A stretch of DNA of 64,000 bases from Polaromonas sp. (GTDB lineage: Bacteria; Pseudomonadota; Gammaproteobacteria; Burkholderiales; Burkholderiaceae_C): positions 143,527 to 207,526 of the forward strand of contig NZ_JABBPC010000029.1 of the NCBI RefSeq assembly GCF_012927485.1, in the 5' to 3' direction. Each line of letters starts with the position of its first letter. The stretch's first letter is position 1. Positions 9,611-18,992 of the stretch are shown in pieces. The translations under genes were made by a program, and so were the position numbers. The notes beneath the pieces were generated by a model. The model was given only the letters and a program-made list of their open reading frames with translations. It was not told the DNA's origin and searched no databases.

Positions 9611-10522
9611 ATGCTTCCTGCCGATCAGATGAATGAGTTCAACGCGCTGCTGCCCGGTCAAAGCACCGATGGTGGCGTTAGCCGGCGCACGGCTTTGAAG
9701 GCTGCGCTGGGTGCAGGCTACGCAGCGGCTGCCATGCCCATCATGGCGCAGACCGCCATCAAAACCTCGGCAGAAGGCCTTCAGGCGGGTGAGACCATGT
9801 TTGAAGTCAACGGCTTCCAGGTGCCGGCCTATTTCGCCGCCCCCGCCGGCAAGACGAATTTGCCGGTAATTCTGGTTGTCCAGGAAATATTTGGCGTGCA
9901 TGAATACATAGCGGATACCGTTCGCCGCTTTGCTAAAGCGGGCTACCTCGCCATTGCGCCCGAGCTCTACGCCCGCCAAGGCGACCCCAGCAAATACGGC
10001 GAGATTTCCAAACTTATCTCTGATGTGGTCTCCAGAGTGCCTGACGAGCAAGTCATGGCCGACCTGGATGGGGCGGTGAAATGGGCGGGCGCCCACGGCG
10101 GTAATACTCAAAAAGTCGGCATTAACGGCTTTTGCTGGGGCGGTCGCATTGTCTGGTTGTATGCCGAGCAGCGGAAAACCGTCAAGGCGGGAGTGGCCTG
10201 GTACGGTTCCCTGGCAGGAAAATCTTCTGAGCTGACGCCCCAACAACCGATGGACTTGGCCGCCGACATCAAGGCGCCTGTGCTGGGCCTTTACGGTGGG
10301 CAGGACGGCGGCATTCCTCTGACCACCATTAACCAGATGAAAGATGCTTTGGCTGAAGCGGGCAAGAATGGCAACGCCGCTGCAAAAGCTTCTCAATTTG
10401 TGGTCTACCCCGAAGCTGGCCACGCTTTTCACGCAGACTACCGTCCCAGCTATCGCAAGCCGGCGGCAGAAGATGGCTGGAAGCGTGCGTTGGAGTGGTT
10501 CAAAACCCATGGCGTCGCCTGA
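9611..10522 (+). CDS. Dienelactone hydrolase family protein (exported, Tat-like leader)
   Basis: An alpha/beta hydrolase of the carboxymethylenebutenolidase family, which hydrolyses dienelactones from chloroaromatic degradation or related esters. The 303-residue protein keeps the Cys-Asp-His triad context: GFCWGGRI (nucleophile Cys), GGQDGGIP (Asp) and AGHAFHADY (His). The N-terminus SRRTALKAALGAGYAAAAMP has twin arginines and a hydrophobic stretch, so export by the Tat route is plausible. I chose the ATG at 9611 because GGAGAG sits just upstream of it. A TTG four codons earlier is the alternative. No degradation operon is visible nearby, so the substrate is open. Confidence 0.85.
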   Translation: MLPADQMNEFNALLPGQSTDGGVSRRTALKAALGAGYAAAAMPIMAQTAIKTSAEGLQAGETMFEVNGFQVPAYFAAPAGKTNLPVILVVQEIFGVHEYIADTVRRFAKAGYLAIAPELYARQGDPSKYGEISKLISDVVSRVPDEQVMADLDGAVKWAGAHGGNTQKVGINGFCWGGRIVWLYAEQRKTVKAGVAWYGSLAGKSSELTPQQPMDLAADIKAPVLGLYGGQDGGIPLTTINQMKDALAEAGKNGNAAAKASQFVVYPEAGHAFHADYRPSYRKPAAEDGWKRALEWFKTHGVA

Positions 10523-10600
10523 CGTGCGCACAGCATTGCATTCATTTGGCATCAACTGCTTAGCGCCCGGTCATCCCTCTTTGCCAAGCCGTCGTTATCG

Positions 10601-10885
10601 CTAAGCTGCCGCCGCATCAAATACCGCTAGCGGCCGCTCACCGGCAAGGGCTTTCAGCAAATTAGTCGTGGCCATTACCGCCATATGATGCCGCGTCTCC
10701 AGCGTGGCTGAGCCGATGTGCGGCAATGCGCTTACTTTGGGGTGGATGCGCAAGGGCGAATCCAGCGGTAGCGGCTCGGTCGCAAACACGTCCACGCCTG
10801 CAGCGCGCAGGGTGCTGTGGTTCAAGGCATTGAGCAGGGCGTCTTCCTGCACGATGGCGCCGCGAGCACCGTTGACGCAAGTCAC
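10601..10885 (-). pseudogene. 2-hydroxyacid dehydrogenase, C-terminal remnant
   Basis: The 94 codons match only the C-terminal third of a D-isomer-specific 2-hydroxyacid dehydrogenase (glyoxylate/hydroxypyruvate reductase type). Recognisable elements are VNGARGAIVQEDALLNAL, AAGVDVFATEPLP and the catalytic-His region SALPHIGSATLETR. The frame remains open a little upstream, but the N-terminal substrate domain and the GxGxxG nucleotide-binding motif are absent and the DNA beyond about 10920 is unrelated. This is a 5'-truncated gene rather than a functional one. Confidence 0.75.
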
Positions 10886-11034
10886 CTTCCGGTGGGTGTC
10901 AGGCCCGCCTAAGCGTGCCCAATCGAAAAACCCTTACAACGGCTTGAGTGGGTGTCTCATGGGGAAAACGCGGGGGTTGGTTAGAGTCAAGTTTGGCTGA
11001 CATCCAGTCGATTTACGTTTTAAAGGAAACTGAC

Positions 11035-11235
11035 ATGCACGCAACTCAAATTAAATCCGCTGCGGCCAAAGGCATCGCCGTAGCCACCGTTCTGGCTTCT
11101 GCGTTGGCGCTCGGCGCTTGTGGCAAAAAAGTGGATGACACCAGCAAATATTCTGCGCCGATGAGCAGCCCTGCCACGGGTACCGATTCGGGTACGCAAG
11201 CGCCCGCAAAGGGTGCGAGCGCCCCGGGCGGCTAA
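11035..11235 (+). CDS. Small putative lipoprotein
   Basis: A 66-residue protein starting at the ATG at 11035, preceded by AAAGGAAACTGAC as ribosome binding site. Residues 13-28 are hydrophobic and end in the lipobox ALGAC followed by GKK, so lipid modification at that Cys is expected. The mature peptide is a short Ser/Thr/Pro/Ala-rich tail (about 38 residues) with no domain. Function is unknown. It could be a small surface or periplasmic lipoprotein anchored in the outer membrane. Confidence 0.6.
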   Translation: MHATQIKSAAAKGIAVATVLASALALGACGKKVDDTSKYSAPMSSPATGTDSGTQAPAKGASAPGG

Positions 11236-11301
11236 TTTGTCTGGGACGGAGCGGGTTTAAAAGGGACTGAGGCGTTTCGGCGCCAGGGTCCACTCGCGAA
11301 A

Positions 11302-12213
11302 TTACCCCTGCTCGATCGGCCGTTGCGGATCGCTGCACCAGTCACTCCAGCTGCCTGCATAAAGGCCAGTGATACCTAAGCCCGCGACCGCCATGGCGAT
11401 CAGATTAGGAAGTGCGCTCACACCGCTACCACAGTAGTGCACCACTGAGCTTGGGTCGCGCTTACCCAGCAAGGCTTCAAATTCTGTCTTGAGCTGCTTT
11501 GCAGGCTTGAACTTGCCATCGGGGCCTAGGTTCTGACCGAAAGGCCGGTTGAGTGCACCTGGAATGTGGCCGGCAAACGGGTCCAGTGGTTCGATTTCGC
11601 CTCTGAAGCGGGGTGCCGCGCGCGCATCAAGGAGAGTTTGGGCGGGGTTTCCAAGCCGGGACAGCACCGTTTGGCTATCGACCAACACCGCCAGAGTAGG
11701 GGCCAGCATGAAACTGGCTTGAAAATGTGACGACTCCTCACCGCTGTTGACGATACCGCCAGCGGCTTGCCAGGCCTGCAGTCCGCCATCGAGCATGGCT
11801 ACATTGGTGTGGCCCGCCCATTTGAGCATCCACCACAGGCGGCCGCAGAAGTTGGCCCCGTTGCGGTCATACACCACTGCTTGCATCTCGTTGGAAAAGC
11901 CTACGCTCGAGAGCCATGTGGCGAATTTTTCGCGGTTCGGTAACGGGTGGCGGCCACCCGAGGCGGGGGCATCGGCACCAGCGGCCATGATGACGCTTTG
12001 GGCACCGACCTTGGCTGGATTAACACCGTGTTTGGCAGTTAGCGCAGTGTCCAGGTGGGCGTATACGGCGCCGGGAATGTGCGAGGCCAAGTATTGCTGC
12101 TCACCGGCGTGCACTTGCATCAGATCAAAGCTGCAGTCAAACACGCGCAGCGGTTCACCGCTCGTCATCAAAGACTGAAGCTGCTCGGCAGAAATCAGGG
12201 TTGTGTAAGTCAT
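11302..12213 (-). CDS. sseA: Sulfurtransferase, tandem rhodanese (SseA-like)
   Basis: A thiosulfate or 3-mercaptopyruvate sulfurtransferase of 303 residues with two rhodanese domains. The N-terminal inactive domain (about 5-150) includes VRVFDC-type and HIPGAVYAHLDTAL motifs. The C-terminal domain holds the active-site loop VHYCGSGVSALPN, and the CGSGV form resembles mercaptopyruvate sulfurtransferases more than thiosulfate rhodaneses. AGGAG lies six bases before the ATG. The DMT transporter gene sits 18 bp upstream on the same strand, so the two are probably co-transcribed. Confidence 0.88.
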   Translation of the reverse strand: MTYTTLISAEQLQSLMTSGEPLRVFDCSFDLMQVHAGEQQYLASHIPGAVYAHLDTALTAKHGVNPAKVGAQSVIMAAGADAPASGGRHPLPNREKFATWLSSVGFSNEMQAVVYDRNGANFCGRLWWMLKWAGHTNVAMLDGGLQAWQAAGGIVNSGEESSHFQASFMLAPTLAVLVDSQTVLSRLGNPAQTLLDARAAPRFRGEIEPLDPFAGHIPGALNRPFGQNLGPDGKFKPAKQLKTEFEALLGKRDPSSVVHYCGSGVSALPNLIAMAVAGLGITGLYAGSWSDWCSDPQRPIEQG

Positions 12214-12231
12214 CTCATGCTCCTGGAGTGA

Positions 12232-13134
12232 TTAATGCTCTTCAGCGGGTGCGTCGGGCGCGGCGCGCGCCCGCAACGCTGTGGCGGCAATAGCGCTGAC
12301 GATGATGAGCGCCATGCCAGCCCAGCCCATCAGGGGAATATTGTCGCCAAACAGAATCAAGCTGTACAGCGCGGCAAAGACAATACCCGCATACTGCAAA
12401 TTGGCCACCATCAGGGTTCCGCCATGATTTTCGGACATGGAATAGGCCTTGGTCATGGCCAACTGGCCAAGGGAGGCCAGAATGCCCAGCGGTGGTAGCC
12501 ACAGCGCATGCCGCCAGTTCCAGGGCGAAATGCCCATCACCAGCACGCCCAAAGCGCCAGCGATGGCAGTGCCCACGGCAAAATAAAAAACGGTTCGCGT
12601 TTCGGGTTCACCCAGGCGTGAAATCGCCATGACCTGCATGTAAGCAAACGCGGCGCCCAGGCCTGACATCAACCCAATCAGGCCAGCAAAGGACTGGTTT
12701 TGGTCCATCGCAGGGCGGAGCAGCATGACCACACCCGTAAAGCTGGCCAGAATCGCCAGCACCAGCGGTCCCTGACTGGGCCCTTTTTTGCCGGACTTCC
12801 CGAGCATGAGCGCGCCACCCACCAGAAACGTGGCAATCCAGACACTGCTCATGTAGTTGAGCGTCATGGCTGTGGCTAGCGGCAGGTGGGCAATTGCGTA
12901 AAACCAGGCTGACAGCGACATCACGCCGATGACGCTGCGCCAGGCATGCATAGCCAACACCGTGGTGCGCAAAGAGGTGCGGCGTGCGTGGGCATAGGCC
13001 GTCATAAAAAGAATGCCCAGGACGCCGCGGTAAAACACCAACTCAGCAGGGTTGAAGTGCTCGGATGCGAATTTGACGCACACCCCCATGCTGGCAAACA
13101 AGAACGAGGAAAGAATCATCCAGAAGGCTTGCAT
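12232..13134 (-). CDS. EamA/DMT-family transporter
   Basis: An inner-membrane drug/metabolite transporter family protein of 300 residues with about ten hydrophobic segments arranged as two EamA repeats (roughly 5-140 and 155-290). The N-terminal region with ELVFYRGVLGILFM is typical of EamA exporters of amino acids or metabolites. The substrate cannot be read from sequence. It is followed by the sulfurtransferase gene after 18 bp. Confidence 0.85.
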   Translation of the reverse strand: MQAFWMILSSFLFASMGVCVKFASEHFNPAELVFYRGVLGILFMTAYAHARRTSLRTTVLAMHAWRSVIGVMSLSAWFYAIAHLPLATAMTLNYMSSVWIATFLVGGALMLGKSGKKGPSQGPLVLAILASFTGVVMLLRPAMDQNQSFAGLIGLMSGLGAAFAYMQVMAISRLGEPETRTVFYFAVGTAIAGALGVLVMGISPWNWRHALWLPPLGILASLGQLAMTKAYSMSENHGGTLMVANLQYAGIVFAALYSLILFGDNIPLMGWAGMALIIVSAIAATALRARAAPDAPAEEH

Positions 13135-13245
13135 CGCGTAAAAAGTCTTTCTGGAGATGAATTGGCCTAAGCCAAATAGGACATGGCGCGGCTAGCGATT
13201 AAGTAGATGAAAAATGTGTCGGGTAACAAAGTGAGGGTCAGGCCC

Positions 13246-14364
13246 CTAAATCGTTTGTGTGGTTTTGCTGGCGCCCATTTCACGGCGGTACCACTCGTGA
13301 AAGTGCTGCATACCGTCTTCCATGGGGCTCTGGTAGGGGCCGAACTCGTTGTCCCCGCGCAGTAGCAGCGCTTTGCGGCCCGCATCCATGCGAAGCGCGA
13401 GTTCATCGTCTTCAATACAGGTCTCCATGTAAGCGGCTTGTTGCGCGTCCATGTACTCGCGCTCGAAGGCGTAGATTTCTTCGGGATAGAAAAACTCCAC
13501 CACGTTGAGCGTTTTGTCCGGGCCTTGCGGATGCAGCGTACTAACTACCAGCGCATGCGGGTACCACTCGACCATCACATGCGGGTAGTAGGTAAGCCAG
13601 ATGGCGCCGTGCTTGGGGGGCATGCCCTTGCGGTACTGAAGCACCACGTCGTGCCATTTTTTATAGGTTGCAGTGCCGGGCTTGCCGAGCTTGTCGGATA
13701 CCCCCACGGTCTGCACCGAGTGGTGCGGACTCAGTTCCCAGCGCAAGTCGTCAGTGGTCACAAACGCTCCGAGTCCGGGGTGGAAAGGGCCGACATGGTA
13801 GTCCTCCAGGTACACCTCAATAAACGTTTTCCAGTTGTAGTTGCACTCGTGCAGCTCCACCCTGTCGAGCTGGTAACCCGAGAAATCAAGATCGGCCTTG
13901 GGGCCCAAAGACGCCATCTCCGCTGCAACGTCGCGACCGTTGTCCTCAAACACCAAGCCGTTCCAGGTGGTGGTTTTGTAACGGTTCAGGTTCAGGCAGG
14001 GATCGACCTCGAAGTGCGGCGCGCCGATCAGCTCGCCGGAGGTGTTGTAGGTCCAGCGGTGAAGCGGGCAGACGATGTTGCTGCCCGTGTTGCCGCGGCC
14101 TTGCAGCATCGTGGACTGACGGTGGCGGCAGACATTGGAAATCAGCTCAATACCTGAAGCATTCCGAACCAGTGCTCGGCCATCGCCCTCTTGGGGAATG
14201 GTATAAAAGTCACCTAGATTAGGTACCGCCAATTCATGCCCAAGGTAACGCGGCCAGCGCGCAAATAGCCTTTGCTGCTCGCGCTCATACAGCCCCGCAT
14301 CAAAGTAGCTGGAGATGGGGAGCTGGCTGGTGGCTTGCAACAGGCGAAGATTTAGATCGGACAT
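13246..14364 (-). CDS. Aromatic ring-hydroxylating dioxygenase alpha-subunit-like Rieske protein
   Basis: The 372-residue protein has an N-terminal Rieske [2Fe-2S] domain with ligands CRH and CPLH 17 residues apart (NVCRHRQS and VCPLHRWTYN). A C-terminal catalytic SRPBCC domain contains NWKTFIEVYLEDYH and the mononuclear-iron region EDYHVGPFHPGL. The family uses a reductase partner to hydroxylate or demethylate substrates, but neither a reductase nor a beta subunit is nearby. I chose the ATG at 14364 (MSDLNLRLL) rather than an upstream start at 14466, whose Cys-rich extension is not family-like. The substrate is unknown. Confidence 0.85.
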   Translation of the reverse strand: MSDLNLRLLQATSQLPISSYFDAGLYEREQQRLFARWPRYLGHELAVPNLGDFYTIPQEGDGRALVRNASGIELISNVCRHRQSTMLQGRGNTGSNIVCPLHRWTYNTSGELIGAPHFEVDPCLNLNRYKTTTWNGLVFEDNGRDVAAEMASLGPKADLDFSGYQLDRVELHECNYNWKTFIEVYLEDYHVGPFHPGLGAFVTTDDLRWELSPHHSVQTVGVSDKLGKPGTATYKKWHDVVLQYRKGMPPKHGAIWLTYYPHVMVEWYPHALVVSTLHPQGPDKTLNVVEFFYPEEIYAFEREYMDAQQAAYMETCIEDDELALRMDAGRKALLLRGDNEFGPYQSPMEDGMQHFHEWYRREMGASKTTQTI

Positions 14365-14595
14365 GCGAGTAATTTCAGTGAACCGGCCGTCGCAGACAGG
14401 CTGCGAAGGCCGGTGGAAAAGCCAGATGACTTGAGAGGCCGGGCAACAGCATACAAAGGGAAACAACGCCGCAATGTTTGGCAGGGGGCAAGTCTTAAAC
14501 TGCTGCTGAGCGCTGTTGTTGAAAATAATTATTAATTCTACCTGCGGGGGACGGTTGGCAGGCCTTTGCGCGGTGCCACCTGATAATGGGGTGTC

Positions 14596-14611
14596 GCTCT
14601 GGTGCCAGAGC
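14596..14611. promoter_or_regulatory. Inverted repeat upstream of xseB
   Basis: GCTCTGG and CCAGAGC form a perfect 7-bp inverted repeat separated by TG, about 48 bp before the xseB start codon. It may be an operator or a short transcript hairpin. No protein can be assigned. Confidence 0.3.
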
Positions 14612-14658
14612 CCGAATTTCCCTGCAACGGCCTAAAATCAGGCCTTCCGTAAAATATC

Positions 14659-14940
14659 ATGGCTAAAAGCTCCGCGTCCTCCACATCGTCCAATTTGTCC
14701 GCTTCCGGAGCGCGTGCAGCCTCGCCTTCCCCATTGCCCGTCAGTTACGAGGCTGCACTGCAAGAGCTTGAGGGGTTGGTCGCCGGTCTCGAGTCAGGGC
14801 AGTTGCCGTTGGACCAGCTGCTCATCGGCTATCAGCGCGGTGCGCAGCTGCTGAAGTTTTGCAGGGACAAGCTGGAAGCGGTAGAAACCCAGATTAAAGT
14901 GCTGGAAGGCACGGAGTTGAAGCCTTGGGTGCAAGAGTAA
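14659..14940 (+). CDS. xseB: Exodeoxyribonuclease VII small subunit
   Basis: XseB is the small subunit of exonuclease VII, which degrades single-stranded DNA. The 93-residue protein ends with the conserved coiled-coil core: [27 protein letters not shown], then [26 protein letters not shown]. The first 30 residues are a low-complexity Ser/Ala-rich extension. It heads the isoprenoid gene pair ispA-dxs, an arrangement usual in proteobacteria. Confidence 0.92.
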   Translation: MAKSSASSTSSNLSASGARAASPSPLPVSYEAALQELEGLVAGLESGQLPLDQLLIGYQRGAQLLKFCRDKLEAVETQIKVLEGTELKPWVQE

Positions 14941-14988
14941 CTGGCAGAGTCATCAACACACAAGCGCCTAAGCCTAAGAGATTCCCGA

Positions 14989-15909
14989 TTGAACGCCCCT
15001 GAAAAACTGCCTTTATTCACGCTGAGCGCCTGGAGTGCGGAGCAGCTTGCCAACGTCGAGCAGGCCTTGTCCTGCTGGGTGGTCAGCCCGATCGACACCC
15101 CTGCGCCTGCTGGCTTGGGCGATGCCATGCGCTATGCCGTGCTGGATGGCGGCAAACGCCTGCGTCCGCTGTTGGTGATGGCGGCCTGTGAAGCTTCGAA
15201 TGGCAATGCACACGCGGCTCTGCGCGCGGCCTGCGCGGTGGAGCTGATTCATGCGTACTCGCTGGTGCATGACGACATGCCGTGCATGGACAACGACGTG
15301 TTGCGTCGCGGCAAGCCCACGGTGCACGTCAAGTTTGGCCAGGCGCAGGCGCTACTGGCCGGTGATGCCTTGCAGGCATTGGCGTTTGAATTTCTCACGC
15401 CCGATGACGGCTCGGTAGAGGTCGCAACGCAGGCCCGTCTTTGCCGCATGCTGGCCCAGGCGGCAGGCTTTCAAGGTATGGCGGGGGGACAGGCGATCGA
15501 TCTTGCGAGTGTCGGCAAGCCTTTGAGCTCCGAGCAACTGCACGCTATGCATCGACTTAAAACCGGCGCGCTTCTGCAGGCCAGCGTGATGATGGGGGCG
15601 GCCTGTGGCGCCATCCCGCTGGCCGCACAAACCGCGCTGCGCGACTATGGTGCCACCGTGGGCCTGGCATTTCAGGTGGTGGACGATATTCTGGATGTGA
15701 CGGCTGACTCGGCCACGCTCGGCAAGACAGCGGGCAAGGACGCGGCGCAAGACAAGCCCACTTTCGTTTCGCTGATGGGACTTCAGGCCTCAAAAAATTA
15801 CGCCCAGCAATTGCTGGCCCAAGCCTTGGCCAGTCTGGAAGCCAGCGGGCTTCAGAATACCCATGCATTGCAGGCGCTGGCCGATATGCTGGTCAATCGC
15901 CACCACTAG
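14989..15909 (+). CDS. ispA: Polyprenyl synthetase, (2E,6E)-farnesyl diphosphate synthase
   Basis: IspA condenses DMAPP and IPP to farnesyl diphosphate, the precursor of ubiquinone side chains and undecaprenyl carrier. The 306-residue protein shows the first aspartate-rich motif DDMPCMDND with LRRGKPT, the GGKRLRPLL substrate-binding motif and the second aspartate-rich motif DDILD. The start appears to be TTG at 14989, because no ATG in frame gives a family-like N-terminus. Expression may be limited by this weak start. It lies 48 bp after xseB and 31 bp before dxs. Confidence 0.93.
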   Translation: MNAPEKLPLFTLSAWSAEQLANVEQALSCWVVSPIDTPAPAGLGDAMRYAVLDGGKRLRPLLVMAACEASNGNAHAALRAACAVELIHAYSLVHDDMPCMDNDVLRRGKPTVHVKFGQAQALLAGDALQALAFEFLTPDDGSVEVATQARLCRMLAQAAGFQGMAGGQAIDLASVGKPLSSEQLHAMHRLKTGALLQASVMMGAACGAIPLAAQTALRDYGATVGLAFQVVDDILDVTADSATLGKTAGKDAAQDKPTFVSLMGLQASKNYAQQLLAQALASLEASGLQNTHALQALADMLVNRHH

Positions 15910-15940
15910 GCAAGCGCTCTTGCCCTGAAAATTCACCAAG

Positions 15941-17839
15941 ATGTACCAATTGCTTGAAACCATCAACAGCCCTGCCGATTTGCGACGGCTGCCCCGTGCC
16001 CAGCTGAAGACCTTGGCCGACGAGTTGCGTGCCTATGTGATCGACAGTGTTTCCAAAACGGGCGGTCATTTAAGCTCCAACCTTGGCACGGTAGAACTGA
16101 CAGTGGCGCTGCACTATGTTTTCAATACCCCCGATGACCGCCTGGTTTGGGACGTGGGTCACCAGACTTACCCGCACAAAATTCTGACCGGGCGACGCGA
16201 GCGCATGGGCAGCCTGCGCCAGTTCGGCGGCCTCTCGGGCTTTCCCCGCAGGGACGAAAGCCCGTACGACACCTTCGGCACCGCGCATTCGTCAACCTCA
16301 ATTTCTGCGGCGCTCGGCATGGCGCTGGCTTCCCAGCAAAAGGGGGAAGACCGTCACGCAATAGCCGTCATTGGTGACGGGTCAATGAGTGCCGGCATGG
16401 CGTTTGAGGCCCTGAACAATGCGGGCGTTCATGACGACTGCAAGTTATTGGTCGTGCTCAACGACAACGACATGAGCATCAGCCCTCCGGTGGGCGCCTT
16501 GAATCGCTATTTGGCCCAATTGATGAGCGGGCGTTTTTACGCGTCAGCCAAAAATGTCGGCAAGCAGGTTCTCAGGGTAGCGCCACCGCTGCTGGAACTG
16601 GCCAAACGACTCGAGGCACACGCCAAGGGCATGGTGGTACCCGCGACGTTGTTTGAAAACTTTGGTTTTAACTACATCGGTCCCATCGACGGTCATGATC
16701 TGGAGTCCCTGATCCCCACGCTGGAAAATATCAAGCACCTCAAGGGACCGCAGTTCCTGCACGTCGTTACCAAAAAGGGCCAGGGCTACAAGTTGGCCGA
16801 AGCCGACCCCATCGCCTACCACGGCCCCGGTAAGTTTGATCCGGCCATGGGCCTGCAGAAATCCAGTGCGCCGGCCAAGCAGACATTCACTCAAGTCTTC
16901 GGCCACTGGCTCTGCGATATGGCGGAGCAAGATAGCCGCTTGGTCGGCATCACCCCGGCGATGCGTGAAGGCTCGGGCATGGTCGAGTTTCACCAGCGCT
17001 TTCCCAGCCGCTACCACGACGTGGGCATTGCCGAGCAGCACGCGGTGACCTTTGCCGCTGGCATGGCCTGCGAGGGGCTGAAACCGGTGGTCGCGATCTA
17101 TTCGACCTTTTTACAGCGCGGCTACGACCAGTTGATTCACGACGTGGCGTTGCAGAACCTGCCGGTTGTGTTTGCGCTTGACCGGGCGGGCCTGGTGGGC
17201 GCCGATGGTGCCACCCATGCAGGCGCGTACGACATCCCCTTTCTGCGCTGTATTCCCAACATGAGCATCGCCTGCCCGGCCGATGAGAACGAATGCCGCA
17301 AGCTCTTGACCTCAGCCTTTGAGCAGAATCATCCGGTGGCCGTGCGGTATCCGCGCGGACCGGGTGCTGGCGTCGCAACCGAGGCCGGGTTGCAGTCGCT
17401 GCCGTTTGGCAAGGGTGAGATTCGCCGGGAGGGGACCGGCATCGCCATCCTGGCCTTTGGTACCTTGCTGTATCCCGCGCTGCTAGCTGCGGAAAAGCTC
17501 GGGGCGACCGTGGTTAATATGCGTTGGGCGAAGCCGCTTGACATTGAGCTGTTGCTGAAAGTGGCCGCCAGCCACGAAGCGTTGGTCACCGTGGAAGAAG
17601 GCGCCATCATGGGCGGAGCTGGCAGTGCTGTAGGCGAAGCGCTTCAGGCCGCAGGCGTCGTCAAACCGCTGCTTCAGTTGGGCCTGAAGGACGAATTTAT
17701 CGAGCATGGCGACCCGGCCAAGTTGCTGGCTTTGCAAGGTCTGGACGCTGCTGGCATCGAGGCGTCAATCAGCGGTCGTTTTGGTGCGCTCCAGCAATCC
17801 GACAGGCCTGCCAAGCCGGCACTCAAGTCGGTGGCTTAA
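15941..17839 (+). CDS. dxs: 1-deoxy-D-xylulose-5-phosphate synthase
   Basis: Dxs makes DXP from pyruvate and glyceraldehyde 3-phosphate, the first step of the MEP isoprenoid pathway, with thiamine diphosphate. The 632-residue protein has the expected order: [35 protein letters not shown], the ThDP/Mg motif [18 protein letters not shown] followed by [12 protein letters not shown], the pyrimidine domain with [17 protein letters not shown], and the C-terminal transketolase domain. It is co-directional with ispA. Confidence 0.97.
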   Translation: MYQLLETINSPADLRRLPRAQLKTLADELRAYVIDSVSKTGGHLSSNLGTVELTVALHYVFNTPDDRLVWDVGHQTYPHKILTGRRERMGSLRQFGGLSGFPRRDESPYDTFGTAHSSTSISAALGMALASQQKGEDRHAIAVIGDGSMSAGMAFEALNNAGVHDDCKLLVVLNDNDMSISPPVGALNRYLAQLMSGRFYASAKNVGKQVLRVAPPLLELAKRLEAHAKGMVVPATLFENFGFNYIGPIDGHDLESLIPTLENIKHLKGPQFLHVVTKKGQGYKLAEADPIAYHGPGKFDPAMGLQKSSAPAKQTFTQVFGHWLCDMAEQDSRLVGITPAMREGSGMVEFHQRFPSRYHDVGIAEQHAVTFAAGMACEGLKPVVAIYSTFLQRGYDQLIHDVALQNLPVVFALDRAGLVGADGATHAGAYDIPFLRCIPNMSIACPADENECRKLLTSAFEQNHPVAVRYPRGPGAGVATEAGLQSLPFGKGEIRREGTGIAILAFGTLLYPALLAAEKLGATVVNMRWAKPLDIELLLKVAASHEALVTVEEGAIMGGAGSAVGEALQAAGVVKPLLQLGLKDEFIEHGDPAKLLALQGLDAAGIEASISGRFGALQQSDRPAKPALKSVA

Positions 17840-17905
17840 ACTGCTTTGGCCCGCCAGGGCGCAGCATGCAAGAGTACCTGGCGAACGTGTCGACGCGTCA
17901 ACGTC

Positions 17906-18970
17906 TCAGTAAACGCTGACGCCGTGTCCAGGGATGACTTCGCCGATTACCGCTGCATCGCCAAAACCTTGCGCCCGGAAAATCGCCAGCACTTCAGCGG
18001 CGCTGTTGGCGCTGCAGGAAACCAGCAAGCCGCCCGAAGTTTGCGGATCGCTGAGCAAAGCCTTGTCTACTTCCGAAAATGTGGCGGGCAAGCTGATCTC
18101 AGAGCCATAGCTGGCCCAATTCCGTCCAGAAGCTCCGGTGATGTAGCCTTGCTCCGCGAGCGCGCTTGCGCCAACGACCAGCGGTGTGCGGGTCCAGTCG
18201 ATTCGGACCTGGAGGCCCGCGCCGCGCGCCAGCTCCAAGGTGTGGCCCGCCAAGCCAAAGCCGGTGATGTCGGTCAGTGCGTGTACGCCATCGAGTTGGG
18301 CCAGTGCAATGCCGGGCTTGTTAAGCTGCGTGGTCAGAGCAATCATGCGGGTATAACCTTCAGCGCTCAGCGCATCTTTTTTAAGCGCCGCGGAAAGTAT
18401 GCCGATGCCCAGCGGCTTACCCAGTACCAGCACATCACCCACTTGGGCGCCTGAATTTTTCTTCACGCGGGACGGGTGAACCAACCCCAGCACGACGAGT
18501 CCATAAATCGGTTCTACGGAATCAATCGTGTGACCGCCCGCAATTGGAATACCGGCGTCGCGGCAAACGTCCTGGCCACCGCGCAAAATTGCGCCGATTG
18601 TCTCCAGCGGCAGCACATTGATGGGCATGCCGACCAGCCCCAGCGCCATGATGGGCGTGCCCCCCATGGCATAGACGTCGCTGATGGCGTTGGTGGCGGC
18701 GATGCGGCCAAAGTCATACGGGTCGTCAACGATAGGCATGAAGAAGTCGGTGGTGGCGATCAGTGCCTGTTCGTCGTTGAGTTGGTATACCGCAGCGTCG
18801 TCGGCAGTCTCGATGCCCACCAGCAGCTGCGGCGGAATCGGCAGGTTGCTGGAGTTTTTAAGAATCTCGCTCAGAACGCCCGGGGCGATCTTGCAACCGC
18901 AGCCGCCTCCGTGCGACAGGCTGGTTAATCGGGGTGTGGCGCGCGTTATTGGAGTGTCAGGCGTAATCAT
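17906..18970 (-). CDS. selD: Selenide, water dikinase (SelD; SenC role)
   Basis: This enzyme uses ATP to convert selenide to selenophosphate. The 354-residue protein has the Gly-rich, Cys-containing N-terminus SHGGGCGCKIAP (Cys24, Cys26, Lys27), with Cys encoded by TGC and not by UGA. AIR-synthase-fold motifs follow, including TTDFFMPIVDDPYDFGRIAATNAISDVYAMGG. I chose the ATG at 18970 because an upstream one at 19030 would overlap the preceding gene. It is 22 bp downstream of the TIGR04348-type glycosyltransferase on the same strand and next to a divergent EgtB-like gene. That set corresponds to senC-senB-senA of selenoneine biosynthesis. No selA, selB or selU is in the window. Confidence 0.92.
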   Translation of the reverse strand: MITPDTPITRATPRLTSLSHGGGCGCKIAPGVLSEILKNSSNLPIPPQLLVGIETADDAAVYQLNDEQALIATTDFFMPIVDDPYDFGRIAATNAISDVYAMGGTPIMALGLVGMPINVLPLETIGAILRGGQDVCRDAGIPIAGGHTIDSVEPIYGLVVLGLVHPSRVKKNSGAQVGDVLVLGKPLGIGILSAALKKDALSAEGYTRMIALTTQLNKPGIALAQLDGVHALTDITGFGLAGHTLELARGAGLQVRIDWTRTPLVVGASALAEQGYITGASGRNWASYGSEISLPATFSEVDKALLSDPQTSGGLLVSCSANSAAEVLAIFRAQGFGDAAVIGEVIPGHGVSVY

Positions 18971-18992
18971 CAGAAAGTGTTTAGAGGTGTTT

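Noticed and set aside
9569..10555. A 328-codon leftward open frame antisense to the dienelactone hydrolase gene
   Set aside because: It mirrors the real gene, has no domain or ribosome binding site and follows from high third-position GC. The forward frame has a clear catalytic triad.
18880..18925. Selenocysteine in SelD
   Set aside because: The active-site codon is TGC, so it encodes Cys and no UGA reassignment is needed.
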